This document shows positions 46,189 to 57,515 of a stretch of DNA of 64,000 nt, piece by piece. A program made the translations under genes and the position numbers. The notes under the pieces were generated by a model. The model saw only the letters and a list, made by a program, of their open reading frames with translations. It had not been told where the DNA came from and made no database searches. The stretch comes from Meandrina meandrites (Eukaryota > Cnidaria > Anthozoa > Scleractinia > Meandrinidae): NCBI GenBank assembly GCA_963693305.1, contig OY855907.1:32894301-32958300 (forward strand), written 5' to 3'. Numbering within the stretch: position 1 is the first letter of the stretch; every line of letters starts with the position of its first letter.

Positions 46189-46907
46189 AGCAGCCATGGA
46201 CACATCGGAAGCCCGCATAGCATGCCGGGCCAATAAAATAACCCCAACTGGGGGAGGGGACCGCACAATTGTCAACACGCAACCTGCTTTGCTCCAGCGT
46301 CCCCTGGGGAGACTTTTGTACAGGCCACCGAAGGAGCATTGTTTACAACTGTGAGATAGAGGAAAGCCCTTTTCGCCGTCTCGATTGTAGTCCGTATAGA
46401 GTCTGCCGTCTCGATTGTAGTCCGTATAGAGTCTACCGTATCTTCTAAATCAAATTCTTTGTTAAATCTCGAAAAACTCGGTCAATGAATGGATCAATGA
46501 AAGTGTGGATCAGTGAAGATGTAAGTACGCACAAAATATTCACCCTACTTAAATAAGACAATTTATTTCTCCGCTATAGTTTTACATTACAAGTCTTAAT
46601 CGAACAAAGAATGAGTTGCTAGTCAATTTTGGTCTTACAATGTTCTTGCTGACCGTAGATCAAATTCAAAACGCAATTTGAAATAATTTTTAGAACGGTA
46701 CAGACAGCGCGCGTAATCGATTAAAATATCTCACAGTTGTAAACAATGCTCCTTCGGTGGCCTGTACAAAAGTCTCCCCAGGGGACGCTGGAGCAAAGCA
46801 GGTTGCGTGTTGACAATTGTGCGGTCCCCTCCCCCAGTTGGGGTTATTTTATTGGCCCGGCATGCTATGCGGGCTTCCGATGTGTCCATGGCTGCTCCTG
46901 GGAGGGC
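46180..46907. mobile_element. Foldback nested in the left arm
   Basis: Arms 46180-46356 and 46735-46907 are near-perfect inverses (CCTCCCAGGAGCAGCCATGG .. and its complement). The 380-bp loop contains a direct duplication of GTCTCGATTGTAGTCCGTAT (46378-46437). The right arm of the large element lacks this segment, so it was inserted, or expanded, on the left only. Confidence 0.8.
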
Positions 46908-46959
46908 ATATAATTCATGTTAGTACACATATAGTCTCCCGGATATCCTATAATAATAC

Positions 46960-48378
46960 CTAATAGAACCTTTGTATACCCCTGTATACCCCCTGGCATA
47001 CACCGATATACCCTTGTAAACCCTTGTATACCCCAGTATACCCTTATACACCCTTGTAAACCCTAGTATACCCTTGTATACCATTGAATACCCTTGTAAA
47101 CCCTAGTATACCCTTGTATACCATTGAATACCCTTGTAAACCCTAGTATACCCCTGTAAACCCTAGTATACCCTTGTATACCATTGAATACCCTTGTACA
47201 CCCCAGTATACCCTTGTAGACCCCAGTAAACCCTTGTATACCCTTGTAAACCATTGTATACCCTTGTAAACCCTTGCATACCTCAGTAAACCCGTGTATT
47301 CCCTTGTAAACCCTTATAAACCCTAGTATACCCTTGAAAACCATTGAATACCCTTGTAAACTCTAGTATACCCTTGTATACCATTGAATACCCTTGTAAA
47401 CCCCAGTATACCCCTGTAAACCCTAGTATACCCTTGTATACCATTGAATACCCTTGTAAACCCTAGTATACCCTTGTATACCATTGAATACCCTTGTAAA
47501 CCCTAGTATACCCCTGTAAACCCTAGTATACCCTTGTATACCATTGAATACCCTTGTACACCCCAGTATACCCTTGTAGACCCCAGTAAACCCTTGTAAA
47601 CCCTAGTATACCCTTATAGACCCCAGTAAACCCTTGTAAACCCTAGTATACCCTTGTATACCATTGAATACCCTTGTATACCATTGAATACCCTTGTAAA
47701 CCCCAGTATACCCTTGTAAACCCCAGTATACCCTTGTAAACCCTAGTATACCCGTGTAAACCCTAGTATACCCTTGTACACCATTGAATACCCTTGTAAA
47801 CCCTAGTATACCCTTATAGACCCCAGTAAACCCTTGTAAACCCTAGTATACCCTTGTATACCATTGAATACCCTTGTATACCATTGAATACCCTTGTAAA
47901 CCCCAGTATACCCTTGTAAACCCCAGTATACCCTTGTAAACCCTAGTATACCCTTGTAAACCCTAGTATACCCTTGTATACCATTGAATACCCTTGTAAA
48001 CCCTAGTATACCCTTGTATACCCCAGTAAACCCTTGTATACCCTTGTAAACCATTGTATACCCTTGTAAACCCTTGCATACCTCAGTAAACCCGTGTATT
48101 CCCTTATAAACCCTTGTATACCGCTGTAAACCCTTGTATACCCCTGTAAACCCTAGTATACCCTTGTATACCATTGAATACCCTTGTAAACCCTAGTATA
48201 CCCTTGTATACCCTTGTATACCCTTGTATACTCCTGTAAACCCTTGTATACCCTTGTAAACCCTTGTATAGCCTTGTATACCCCTGTAAACCATTGCATA
48301 CCCCAATATACCCTTGTATACCCCTGTAAACCCTTGTAAACCATTGCATGCCCCAATATACCCTTGTATACCCCTGAG
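46960..48378. repeat. Left sub-terminal minisatellite (10-bp monomers)
   Basis: About 140 head-to-tail 10-mers: CCCTTGTATA, CCCTTGTAAA, CCCTAGTATA, CCATTGAATA, CCCCAGTATA. They are arranged in 20-40-bp composites and longer duplicated blocks (for example the run around 47500-47600 resembles 47140-47240, and 47600-47730 resembles 47830-47960). All three minus-strand frames stay open with a YKGIQGFTRV-like repeat, which is an artefact of the period. Confidence 0.95.
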
Positions 48379-48597
48379 GTTTCGCACTCTGGGTGAGACT
48401 CCAATGCGGGCAATAAGCGTATATTGACAAACCAGCAATTTACAATGCTTTCGCGTGCATGATTCGATATCGCGCAACGATCGCTTTGTGACGTTTGCTA
48501 TCTAGCACGCGCCAAATAGTGAACCGTTAAAAAAGCCGTTACCATGCGTTACGGCCTTTATGACATTTGAAACTGAAGATGTTCGGTTTAATCCATC

Positions 48598-48684
48598 TAG
48601 TGGCAGGGAGGAGGATTTGAACCTGGGACCTCCAGATTACAAATCCAGCGCCCTAACCACTAGGCCATATAGTTGCCTCCTTTT
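48598..48684 (-). tRNA. tRNA-Thr(TGT)-like sequence, probably degenerate or SINE head
   Basis: On the minus strand: GGCCTAGTGGTTAGGGCGCT (D-arm/A-box), an anticodon loop TTTGTAA with anticodon TGT, and B-box GGTTCAAATCC. The acceptor and T stems pair poorly (only three of five T-stem pairs), so a functional tRNA is unlikely. It may be the head of a SINE or a tRNA pseudogene carried in the element core. Confidence 0.45.
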
Positions 48685-48888
48685 ATAGTTGACAAATACG
48701 TTGACAACTTCCCTAGGTTAACGTTATGCAGGAATTATTTTTTCCTCTTACTCCACTTCTTGACTAAGTTCCGGTTCATTCAATTCGTTTTCGCACCCTT
48801 GAATTCCCTGCGGTCGCATTACTTCAATGATTGGTTAGTGCGCAACATCATGTTTCGCATGTTGTTTGCATATTCGTGGCGAGAAAAA

Positions 48889-49110
48889 TCATCGTGTCAG
48901 TTTAAACGTCTTCGGAGCATTTTATTCCACACGAGTATATCGGCGTGCGTAAACCGTTGCCCATTAAGTTCACATAGAGAGTGCGGTTTATTCTTCAAAA
49001 TCATCGTGTCAGTTTAAACGTCTTCGGAGCATTTTATTCCACACGAGTATATCGGCGTGCGTAAACCGTTGCCCATTAAGTTCACATAGAGAGTGCGGTT
49101 TCTTCTTTAA
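48889..49110. repeat. 112-bp tandem duplication in the element core
   Basis: TCATCGTGTCAGTTTAAACG through GAGAGTGCGGTTT is present twice, starting near 48889 and 49001, almost identical. More diverged relatives follow at 49380-49520 and 49540-49690 (both with CAAAATCTAATCGTTTGCGA and an AGAGTTC block), so the region 48.9-49.7 kb grew by repeated local duplication. Confidence 0.8.
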
Positions 49111-51118
49111 TATATCTCATCTCACGGACACAAAGTAAGTATAATTCATGATCTGTACGTAGGACATTCTGTCTGACTTGGGATCTTGTGTGGATTTTTA
49201 TTGAGTTCAGCACACTTTTACACAACTTGACGTATAATTCTGAGTTTTAATTTCCATTTCCCCATTCCTTTGTTGTAGAATTCGTTAATACAGGCAAGAA
49301 CTTTGGCTCCCCTTCACGTGTGGCGAGCGTAAGAAAATGCCAAGTAAGTAATCTTTTTTACATTTAATACCTACGGTGTCACTAATTAATAAGAATACAG
49401 TATGTCGAGGCCTTTTTAACCAAAATCTAATCGTTTGCGAGTTACTCAAAACTTTCGTTTTTCCAATAACTTTTAGGTTGTATCAACCATAGAGTTCTCC
49501 GTGAGCATTTTTTCGCGGCAATCTCATCCCACGTGTGGCGTATTCGAACTAGATAAGTTTCGTTATTCAATAAGAGCAACAGTATCTCGAGCCCTTATTG
49601 CAACCAAAATCTAATCGTTTGCGAGTTATTAACAACTTCAAAAACTTGCAGGATACTTCCATCAGAGAGTTCGGTGCGTGTTACATCTTGTAATGTCCGT
49701 GGTACCAACATTATTTTGCTCGTATTTTCCTTTACAATTTTAATTTTAAAAAAAATCTTCATAGAAAGATATTAAACGGAGAATCTGCAGAATACCCCGC
49801 CACATCGAGTCCGTTACTGAAAAGGGCTGGCTACGCCGCACGCGGTACGCGAAAAGAATTAAATTTCAGTTTGCGATGTTTCTTAAGGAGCTGGTTATGC
49901 GGTACACAGAGAGTAATGAATGCAAGACTGGACTTTATTGTAGTCGCTGGCTCATGGATTAAAGAACGAGGTATATTCGTGTTTGGTGCGCTTGTATCGG
50001 TTCATGGATGCGCGATTTTCGGCTTTGTGCTTGTAGAACGAGATGTAGCCATTTGTTTTCACGCCGGACTCGTTGATAAATGTTTTTAAGAGCGCGAGGT
50101 TTCCGCGCCTTATACTTACGTACTGCTTTTCGTGTCACGTTTTTTAAAACGAGAAATTTTATAGAGCTTTTCCTCACCACATAACATTTCTAAGCCATTT
50201 TGAATTTATTCCTCATTTAAATAAAATTACCTACAATTACCTTTACAAAAGAGTTTGAAAAATTTTCCTGCAGAAATCGACATACAGAAATACACGCGCC
50301 ATATTTGATTCATTCATGAATATTCCGTACACTTGACGATGTCAATAGTTTCTTGGTGATCCGCACTACCCAAATGTCCACCCCTACCTGACGCGCGTTT
50401 CTCTAGGTGGTATTTCCTTTATCGTGTAACAATAGATGCGCGACTTTTATTTCGGTACAAAGTCAAAGTTTAAACGAATGCGAAATAAGATGAAAAGAAA
50501 TACCAAATAGACGAAAAAAGAAAACTCGTATATATTTTTTTGGGGCTCATGAGAGTAACCAAATTACTTTCAATTCTTCGGAAAGTCAAGTTTTCATTTA
50601 CGGAAGATGTAGTTCTATTCTGGTTACTTTCCTGTCCTTATCGTTGCAAATCTGTTTCACACTCTATCACCTTGGAGTTTTTAACTTTCAAATCACCTTG
50701 TTAGCGTTCCGAACCGCTAAGATGGACCGCTCAGAAAAAGTTTTAGCCAATTTTTTTTCGGATAGTTCCAATGAAATTTTCACGAAATATAGCTTTATGC
50801 TCAAGTTTGGCGCTCGCGGGCAATTGACCGCTTGCAACCACGTGACAAGGCGGCCATGTTGGTGGTCAAAACAATACAAACTTTTTCGCAGAATTTGCAT
50901 GATGAAAAAGTTTAGGTCCCAGCATGGCTGCCGTGACGTCAGTTGCAAGCCAGCAATCATTATAATAAGAGCTTTAGGCAAATAGCTCTTTTATTCTGCG
51001 CGCGTTATTTGCTGCGGTTTTTAGTTTTGGTTCCAGTTTGTGTGGTCGTTCTCGATAATAATTAAGCCAGAAATCCTTTTGTTTGTATCAATTTAGTGTT
51101 TCTTGTGAATTTCAGGTT
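49111..51118. other. Element core left of the OTU gene; no confident gene
   Basis: Diverged duplications at 49380-49690. Sequence near 50700-50950 with GCCATGTTGG and CATGGCTGCCGTGACGTCA resembles an animal promoter or first-exon region, and could be the promoter of the OTU gene. No transposase motif was found on either strand. Confidence 0.4.
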
Positions 51119-51351
51119 CCAAACTGTATTTTGTAGCTGGTTTTCTTTTCATGATCCTCGCTACGTTTACTCATACTTTGTTCGCGATCACCTTGTTCAA
51201 CGGAAACACACAGAAATATGTCGACAACATTATCAAACAGTTTGAAGAAGATTCACAACGTTTCAAGCATTGTCCTATTATTTACCCTCCTTTACCACCT
51301 CCCGGCTCCTCAAAAGAAGATTATTTCATGCCCAAGTTGATGCATTATTGA
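51119..51351 (+). CDS. Possible exon of a small membrane-anchored protein
   Basis: After an acceptor (tttcag, ending 51116) the frame reads through a hydrophobic helix (LYFVAGFLFMILATFTH) and NGNTQKYVDNIIKQFEEDSQ to a stop at 51349. The family is not recognised. It could be a terminal exon of an upstream gene, or a captured host fragment, within the 12.3-kb element. Confidence 0.35.
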
Positions 51352-51400
51352 CCATTTTATTTTACCATCACAACAAAAAAATCTCAGCAGAAAAAAACAC

Positions 51401-51682
51401 ATGTGCAGTACAAGAGTTATTCCCGTGGCCCCAGAAAATGCCAGTGATTTGGATTGTTCTCCGTCGATAACTGCCGAAAACGTGCCATTTCATAAAGGAC
51501 CATCAGCGGTAAAGGAAGCAGAATCCTGTCAATCATCCAATGACGCGAGTATGAAAGTGAATGCAAGTCACTCTGCGGATCCTCTTATCGTCATGGCTGA
51601 TAGCGTAGAAGACCTTTGTCAAGAAACAGTTGCTGCTGCTTTGATTACAGAAATGTTTAATGTACGGGAGATGATAGAAAAC
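51401..51682 (+). CDS. Possible exon upstream of the OTU gene
   Basis: Open from an ATG at 51401 (or an acceptor at 51408) to a donor-like gtgagt after 51682. The product is acidic and Ser-rich (DLCQETVAAALITEMFNVRE). The phase does not join simply to the OTU start at 51743, so the link between the two is unclear. No domain recognised. Confidence 0.3.
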
Positions 51683-51742
51683 GTGAGTTAGAAAAGTTGT
51701 GATCGCTCATTTAAAGCACTTGACATTCTTCATCTCAACAAA

Positions 51743-53391
51743 ATGACAAAACTTCTAAATGTAGAGGACATCATTAATACGGACGTCCCAACAGTGAATT
51801 CGAATGACCAGACATTACAGAGACATTTGGCAAAGTTTAATTTACATGTAAAACTTGATAAAGTGAAACCCGATGGGGACTGTGTCTTCAGATCCATCGT
51901 GAGGCAGATTACCAAACAAGCGCGCGATGATCAAGTCCGGGTATCAACTCACCTAAAATCGCTAGGCCTGTTGAATAATGAAGAAGATGACACATTTCAC
52001 TTGAGGCAACTATTCGTCGAAGCAGTTTTGTCCGATGATCACGGCATCTCAAGCTTTATTGAGGGGTCCGTGGAAGAAGTATTGTGGAAAGCACGCGAGT
52101 TTCGGACAAAGGGGATTTTCGATCGAGAAATGGGGGATGTTGTGCTACGAGTATGCTGTAATATTTTACAGATTCCAATCCTGGTGATAACGTCCAACCA
52201 CACAGTCCCATATCTTTCATTTAAATGTGACCAGTCCGTAACCAATGAATCAATCTTCCTTGCGTTCCACTACTATGGCGCTGGACACTACGATGCCACA
52301 GAAAGCATAACTTCAGGTAAGGAATTTTTCAGAATAGACTTTTCTCTTTCCAACAATGCTTTATTTTGATGACGTCTATAAAGTTACTGAAGTTACTGTA
52401 GTTACTGGGGTTCAGAGCCACCTTAAATTTTCGTCAAAATTTGGGGTCACCGGACTTGTTTTCTAGTTATGGTAACTCGTAACGTCCAGAAAAAAAAACA
52501 TTACTTGTTTACCGGTCATTGGGCATCTGTTTGATACCATCATCGTTGGGTCAACTGAAAAAGACTTTTGGTATTGATCCGTCAAAATTGAGGTGTTAAA
52601 AAATGCAGAAAACTGTTCTGAGCCACCTTAATGAGTATCTTTATGGAAAAATAAAATTATTTCACGAGCAAATCAAAAAGGCAGTTCATTTGTTAACATA
52701 TGATAGCGTTGATGCTAGTGTAGTAAGAATTTAAAACATTTGTATGGTAGTAAAAAGTTGAATAATTCAGTTTTAATGGAGGCTTCTCTTTTCAGAACCA
52801 CTTGCACTTGAACCACATTTGGAGGAATTTAAAGAAACTTTTGCAAGTGTTTGTTACTGTGGACGGAAGGCAAAATCTAGGAGTCAGCGATTTTGTATAC
52901 CAGTTGCAAAGGAAGAGAAATCCCGTTGTCCGTGTGTTTTAAACAAAATGAAATGCCAAGCGAAATGTAAATGTCTTAACTGTGAGAACCGCGTGAATAA
53001 TGAGGGACAAATCTCCTGCCGTTGTGGGGAATCACAAAAGGTTCAAACCAGTACTGAAAGAAAATTCTGTACAAATGTTGCTGGAAAGAGGCTGACCAAA
53101 TGTGGCTGTCATAAAAAGGGACAACCTTGTTCCGATTTGTGTTCATGCATTGAATGTGGAAATGAATATGGACATCGAGACAAACGCAGCGATCCTGAGC
53201 CCACTCAGAGAAGGAGGAAAATCACGCCCAGTCCACCATCCTTGAAGCGGGCGCGTACGACAACGTTTTTACAACGTAGTGGAATCTGGGCAGTGGACAT
53301 TAAACGAAACCTGTCTGTTGGACACTGTGGAGTCGTTTCTTTACGCAGCAAGTATGCTCACAACCGCAAAAAACATTGCAACTTTATTTAA
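51743..53391 (+). CDS. OTU-family cysteine protease fused to tandem cysteine clusters
   Basis: Exons 51743-52316 and 52796-53391 join in phase 1 (TCA-G|AA) through good GT-AG sites and give 389 residues. Residues 25-190 form an OTU domain: the catalytic loop PDGDCVFRSIVRQI supplies Asp and Cys, and FHYYGAGHYDAT supplies the His. It should be a deubiquitinase-type thiol protease. Residues 205-310 hold two Cys-rich modules of a CXC type: C-x-C-G ... RCPCVLNKMKCQAKCKCLNC and C-x-C-G ... KCGCHKKGQPCSDLCSCIEC. These probably bind zinc and perhaps DNA. The frame then turns implausible. A second frame from about 53270 to 53521 (WTLNETCLLDTVESFL..) looks like the true C-terminus, implying a frameshift or missed intron near 53250. 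It is located in the core of the 12.3-kb element, where OTU proteases are known as transposon cargo. Confidence 0.75.
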
Positions 53392-55072
53392 TTTCGTTGT
53401 GAAGAGCCAGTACGCCATTGATTTGAATTTAACAGCAACCACAAAGTCCGAAAATCAAGTTCAAGGCAAACTGGATTTTGAGCGCAAGAGACAGGCCTCC
53501 CCAAAATATACAAACGTGTGAAACTGATGATATATGCACGTGTACAAAAGACGATTACAAATATCAAAAAGCTTTTACTTTTTTTTCCTCTGGGTAATCC
53601 GTGTTTTTGGAGAGTTCTATAAAACATACTTTTGTGTTCATTCCCTATGTTCAAGCCAAGAGAATAATAGTAACAGAGAGTTTACGATCAAGCCTGGTAC
53701 TCTTATGATGGGCTGTGGGAACGGAACTGTCCTGGTACTGGCCTTCAGAAAGGACCATTGACAACACCTGTTGGTTATGCCCCCTCCAGCTGCTTCTAAG
53801 TCCACTCAAAATTCGTCTAAACTGGTAAAATCTACAGTGAAGTCCCCATTTATTAAACCCTCATTGTTTTTGAAATTCTACATAACTCCAAATACTAAAT
53901 GCGTATTTTAAGAAGCCAGATTACTATTAAATTTCTCGTTCTTTGCAGTCTCTCTTTCTTGCTTTGAAAGTAATAAACAGGGTGCAAATAAGATGGATTT
54001 TCCAGCTCGCCCTTTGGACAAGTTGGAACCATTACACGCAAGTCTGAAGGCTTTTCTCAGCAGCGTTACGTAATTAGCAGGAAAAAACGTTCACTTACCC
54101 AGTGGGCAAGTGATGCATAACATCCACTAGCCTGACAGGGAAACCCGCTAGCACCAGGCTAGTGGAGATGCATTTCTTTGTACAGTGAATAAAGATGAAA
54201 CTCTTTATTGCTTTGAAAGAAAGATGCAAACTTAAAAAGGCATTGCATACAAAGGTGGTTTTTAATAGCGTGAATTTTGAGTGGCTGGTGACGGTCAAGT
54301 TAACTTCCAAATTCGTTTTAAATTTCCATTAAAAAAATATCGTGCAAGAACATGGAGATTAAAAAAAAAAGTCCTGCAGGGCTGGAAAAATAAAAAAAAA
54401 TATCTAGCAGCCTAAAAATCCTGCAACCCCCCCCCATCAAAAATCAAATGGTCCACCCCTAAAAAGGAGCTTGATGGCTTGCGCCGGACAACGCGACCGG
54501 TGGTTCATTCAGCGAAACGAATATCGATACCGTGACTAGGGGGGAAAAGGAATTCTAAACTGCTTAAAAAACTTAAGTTTTCAATGGTTAAAAAAAATGC
54601 GTGCACAAACAAGCTGACAAAACTTCCATACCGTGGGTACTTAAGGAAAGGAATGCATATAGGAATATACAGGTTTAAGAACACGAGTATACATACATTT
54701 CGGACGTTTTTTTTCGGACGGTTAATTTTCGGACATTTTTTTCTCATTACGGACGAATTTCGGACAAAGATTTCGAATACTTCGCTGAAACATTGCTAAG
54801 ACAAATGTATGCCTACAAAACACCACTTAGGCCCGGAAAACGTGTCAAAAAGATAGCTTTTCTGAACCATTAAGGGCACAAAATTGTGTCAAGCAATTAC
54901 GTATTTCAAGCAGTGTCTCACGTAGCATTTTCTCCATATCAGAACTTCTGGTTCTAGTTCCCTAGTGACAGCCTCCACTACTCCTGCCATCTACAAGCCC
55001 TTGCTTATCATATCGGGTTTGTTTTGGCTTACCAGTGTGGTTTTACTGTACCGTACAATGTTTGGACATTTA
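53392..55072. other. Element core right of the OTU gene
   Basis: Contains the probable C-terminal coding extension of the OTU gene to 53521, a hairpin at 54124-54166, AT-rich filler with a C-run near 54426, and the repeated phrase TTTCGGAC (54695-54780) that returns in the hairpin at 55073. No further gene recognised. Confidence 0.5.
54124..54166. repeat. Hairpin with CCACTAGCCTG stem
   Basis: CCACTAGCCTG pairs with CAGGCTAGTGG across a loop of about 20 bases that itself contains GGGAAACCC. It lies downstream of the OTU gene and could act at the RNA level, for example as a 3'-end structure. Confidence 0.6.
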
Positions 55073-55134
55073 AAATTTCGGACGGTTTTATTTTCGGACA
55101 CTTTTTTTGTCCAAAATTAAAACCGTCCGAAATT
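55073..55134. repeat. 60-bp hairpin next to the right array
   Basis: AAATTTCGGACGGTTTTA..CGGACA is followed, after a T-run, by TGTCC..TTAAAACCGTCCGAAATTT. The stem is about 26 bp with a few bulges. It directly borders the right minisatellite. Confidence 0.75.
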
Positions 55135-55138
55135 TTTC

Positions 55139-57425
55139 GCAAGTAATGTATAAGAATACAGGGATTTAAGGAGTATACAAAAGTGTACATAGGAATACAG
55201 TGGTTAACAATAGTATACAGGGGTGTACATATGAATACAGGGGTTAACAGGAGTATACATGGGTATACATGTGAATACAGGGGTTAACAGGAGTATACAT
55301 GGGTATACATGTGGATACAGGGGTTAACAGGAGTAGACATGGGTGTACATACGAATACAGGGGTTAACAGGAGTATACATGGGTATACATAAGAATACAG
55401 GGGTTAACAGGAGTATACATGGGTGTACATAAGAATACAGGGGTTAACAGGAGTATACATGGGTGTACATATGAATACAGGGGTTAACAGGAGTATACAT
55501 GGGTGTACATAGGAATACAGGGGTTAACAGGAGTATACATGGGTATACATAAGAATACAGGGGTTAACAGGAGTATACATGGGTGTACATAAGAATACAG
55601 GGGTTAACAGGAGTATACATGGGTGTACATAAGAATACAGGGGTTAACAGGAGTATACATGGGTGTACATACGAATACAGGGGTTAACAGAGGTATACAT
55701 GGGTATACATAAGAATAGAGGGGTTAACAGGAGTATACATGGATATACATAAGAATACAGGGGTTAACAGGAGTATACATGGGTGTACATAAGAATACAG
55801 GGGTTAACAGGAGTATACATGGGTGTACATATGAATACAGGGGTTAACAGGAGTATACATGGGTGTACATAGGAATACAGGGGTTAACAGGAGTATACAT
55901 GGGTATACATAAGAATACAGGGGTTAACAGGAGTATACATGGGTGTACATAAGAATACAGGGGTTAACAGGAGTATACATGGGTGTACATAAGAATACAG
56001 GGGTTAACAGGAGTATACATGGGTGTACATACGAATACAGGGGTTAACAGAGGTATACATGGGTGTACATAAGAATACAGGGGTTAACAGGAGTATACAT
56101 GGGTGTACATATGAATACAGGGGTTAACAGGAGTATACATGGGTGTACATAGGAATACAGGGGTTAACAGGAGTATACATGGGTATACATAAGAATACAG
56201 GGGTTAACAGGAGTATACATGGGTGTACATAAGAATACAGGGGTTAACAGGAGTATACATGGGTGTACATAAGAATACAGGGGTTAACAGGAGTATACAT
56301 GGGTGTACATACGAATACAGGGGTTAACAGAGGTATACATGGGTGTACATAAGAATACAGGGGTTAACAGGAGTATACATGGGTGTACATATGAATACAG
56401 GGGTTAACAGGAGTATACATGGGTGTACATAGGAATACAGGGGTTAACAGGAGTATACATGGGTATACATAAGAATACAGGGGTTAACAGGAGTATACAT
56501 GGGTGTACATAAGAATACAGCGGTTAACAGGAGTATACATGGGTGTACATAAGAATACAGGGGTTAACAGGAGTATACATGGGTGTACATACGAATACAG
56601 GGGTTAACAGAGGTATACATGGGTATACATAAGAATAGAGGGGTTAACAGGAGTATACATGGATATACATAAGAATACAGGGGTTAACAGGAGTATACAT
56701 GGGTGTACATAAGAATACAGGGGTTAACAGGAGTATACATGGGTGTACATATGAATACAGGGGTTAACAGGAGTATACATGGGTGTACATAAGAATACAG
56801 GGGTTAACAGGAGTATACATGGGTGTACATAAGAATACAGGGGTTAACAGGAGTATACATGGGTGTACATACGAATACAGGGGTTAACAGGAGTATACAT
56901 GGATATACATAAGAATACAGGGGTTAACAGGAGTATACATGGGTATACATAAAAATACAGGGGTTAACAGGAGTATACATGGGTGTACATAAGAATACAG
57001 GGGTTAACAGGAGTATACATGGATATACATAAGAATACAGGGGTTAACAGGAGTATACATGGATATACATAAGAATACAGGGGTTAACAGGAGTATACAT
57101 GGGTGTACATGTGAATACAGGGGTTAACAGGTGTATACATGGGTATACATAAGAATACAGGGGTTAACAGGAGTATACATGGGTGTACATACGAATACAG
57201 GGGTTAACAGGAGTATACATGGGTATACATAAGAATACAGGGGTTAACAGGAGTATACATGGGTGTACATACGAATACAGGGGTTAACAGGAGTATACAT
57301 GGGTGTGCATATGAATACAGGGGTTAACAGGAGTATACATGGGTATACATGTGAATACAGGGGTTAACAGGAGTATACATGGGTATACCTGTGAATACAG
57401 GGGTTAACAGGAGTACACATGGGTA
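55139..57425. repeat. Right sub-terminal minisatellite (40-bp monomers with higher-order repeats)
   Basis: About 57 head-to-tail copies made of GGGTTAACAGGAGTATACAT and GGGTGTACATAAGAATACAG halves. Variants at the AAG/ATG/AGG/ACG position and GTA/GTG position repeat in order. This gives higher-order units of seven monomers (280 bp; 55761-56040, 56041-56320) and nine monomers (360 bp; 55401-55760, 56321-56680). Single variants (GAATAGAG, GGATATACAT) recur at the same place in the nine-mers. Confidence 0.97.
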
Positions 57426-57515
57426 GCCTGGGGATAGATTATTATTATGGGATATCTTGGAGACTATATGGTGGGAGACTATATGTGTACTAACATGAAT
57501 TACTTGCCCCTGGGA

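Noticed and set aside
47063..48477. Long overlapping minus-strand open frames with YKGIQGYTRV-like repeats
   Set aside because: They follow from a stop-free 10-bp satellite (10 x 3 = 30 bases gives an open 10-residue repeat). There is no start, splice or codon evidence.
48598..48684. Functional tRNA gene
   Set aside because: A/B boxes and anticodon loop are present, but acceptor and T stems do not pair properly; more likely a pseudogene or SINE head.
55139..57425. CRISPR-like regular array
   Set aside because: The 40-bp units are directly contiguous with no unique spacers, and the context is eukaryotic. It is a minisatellite.
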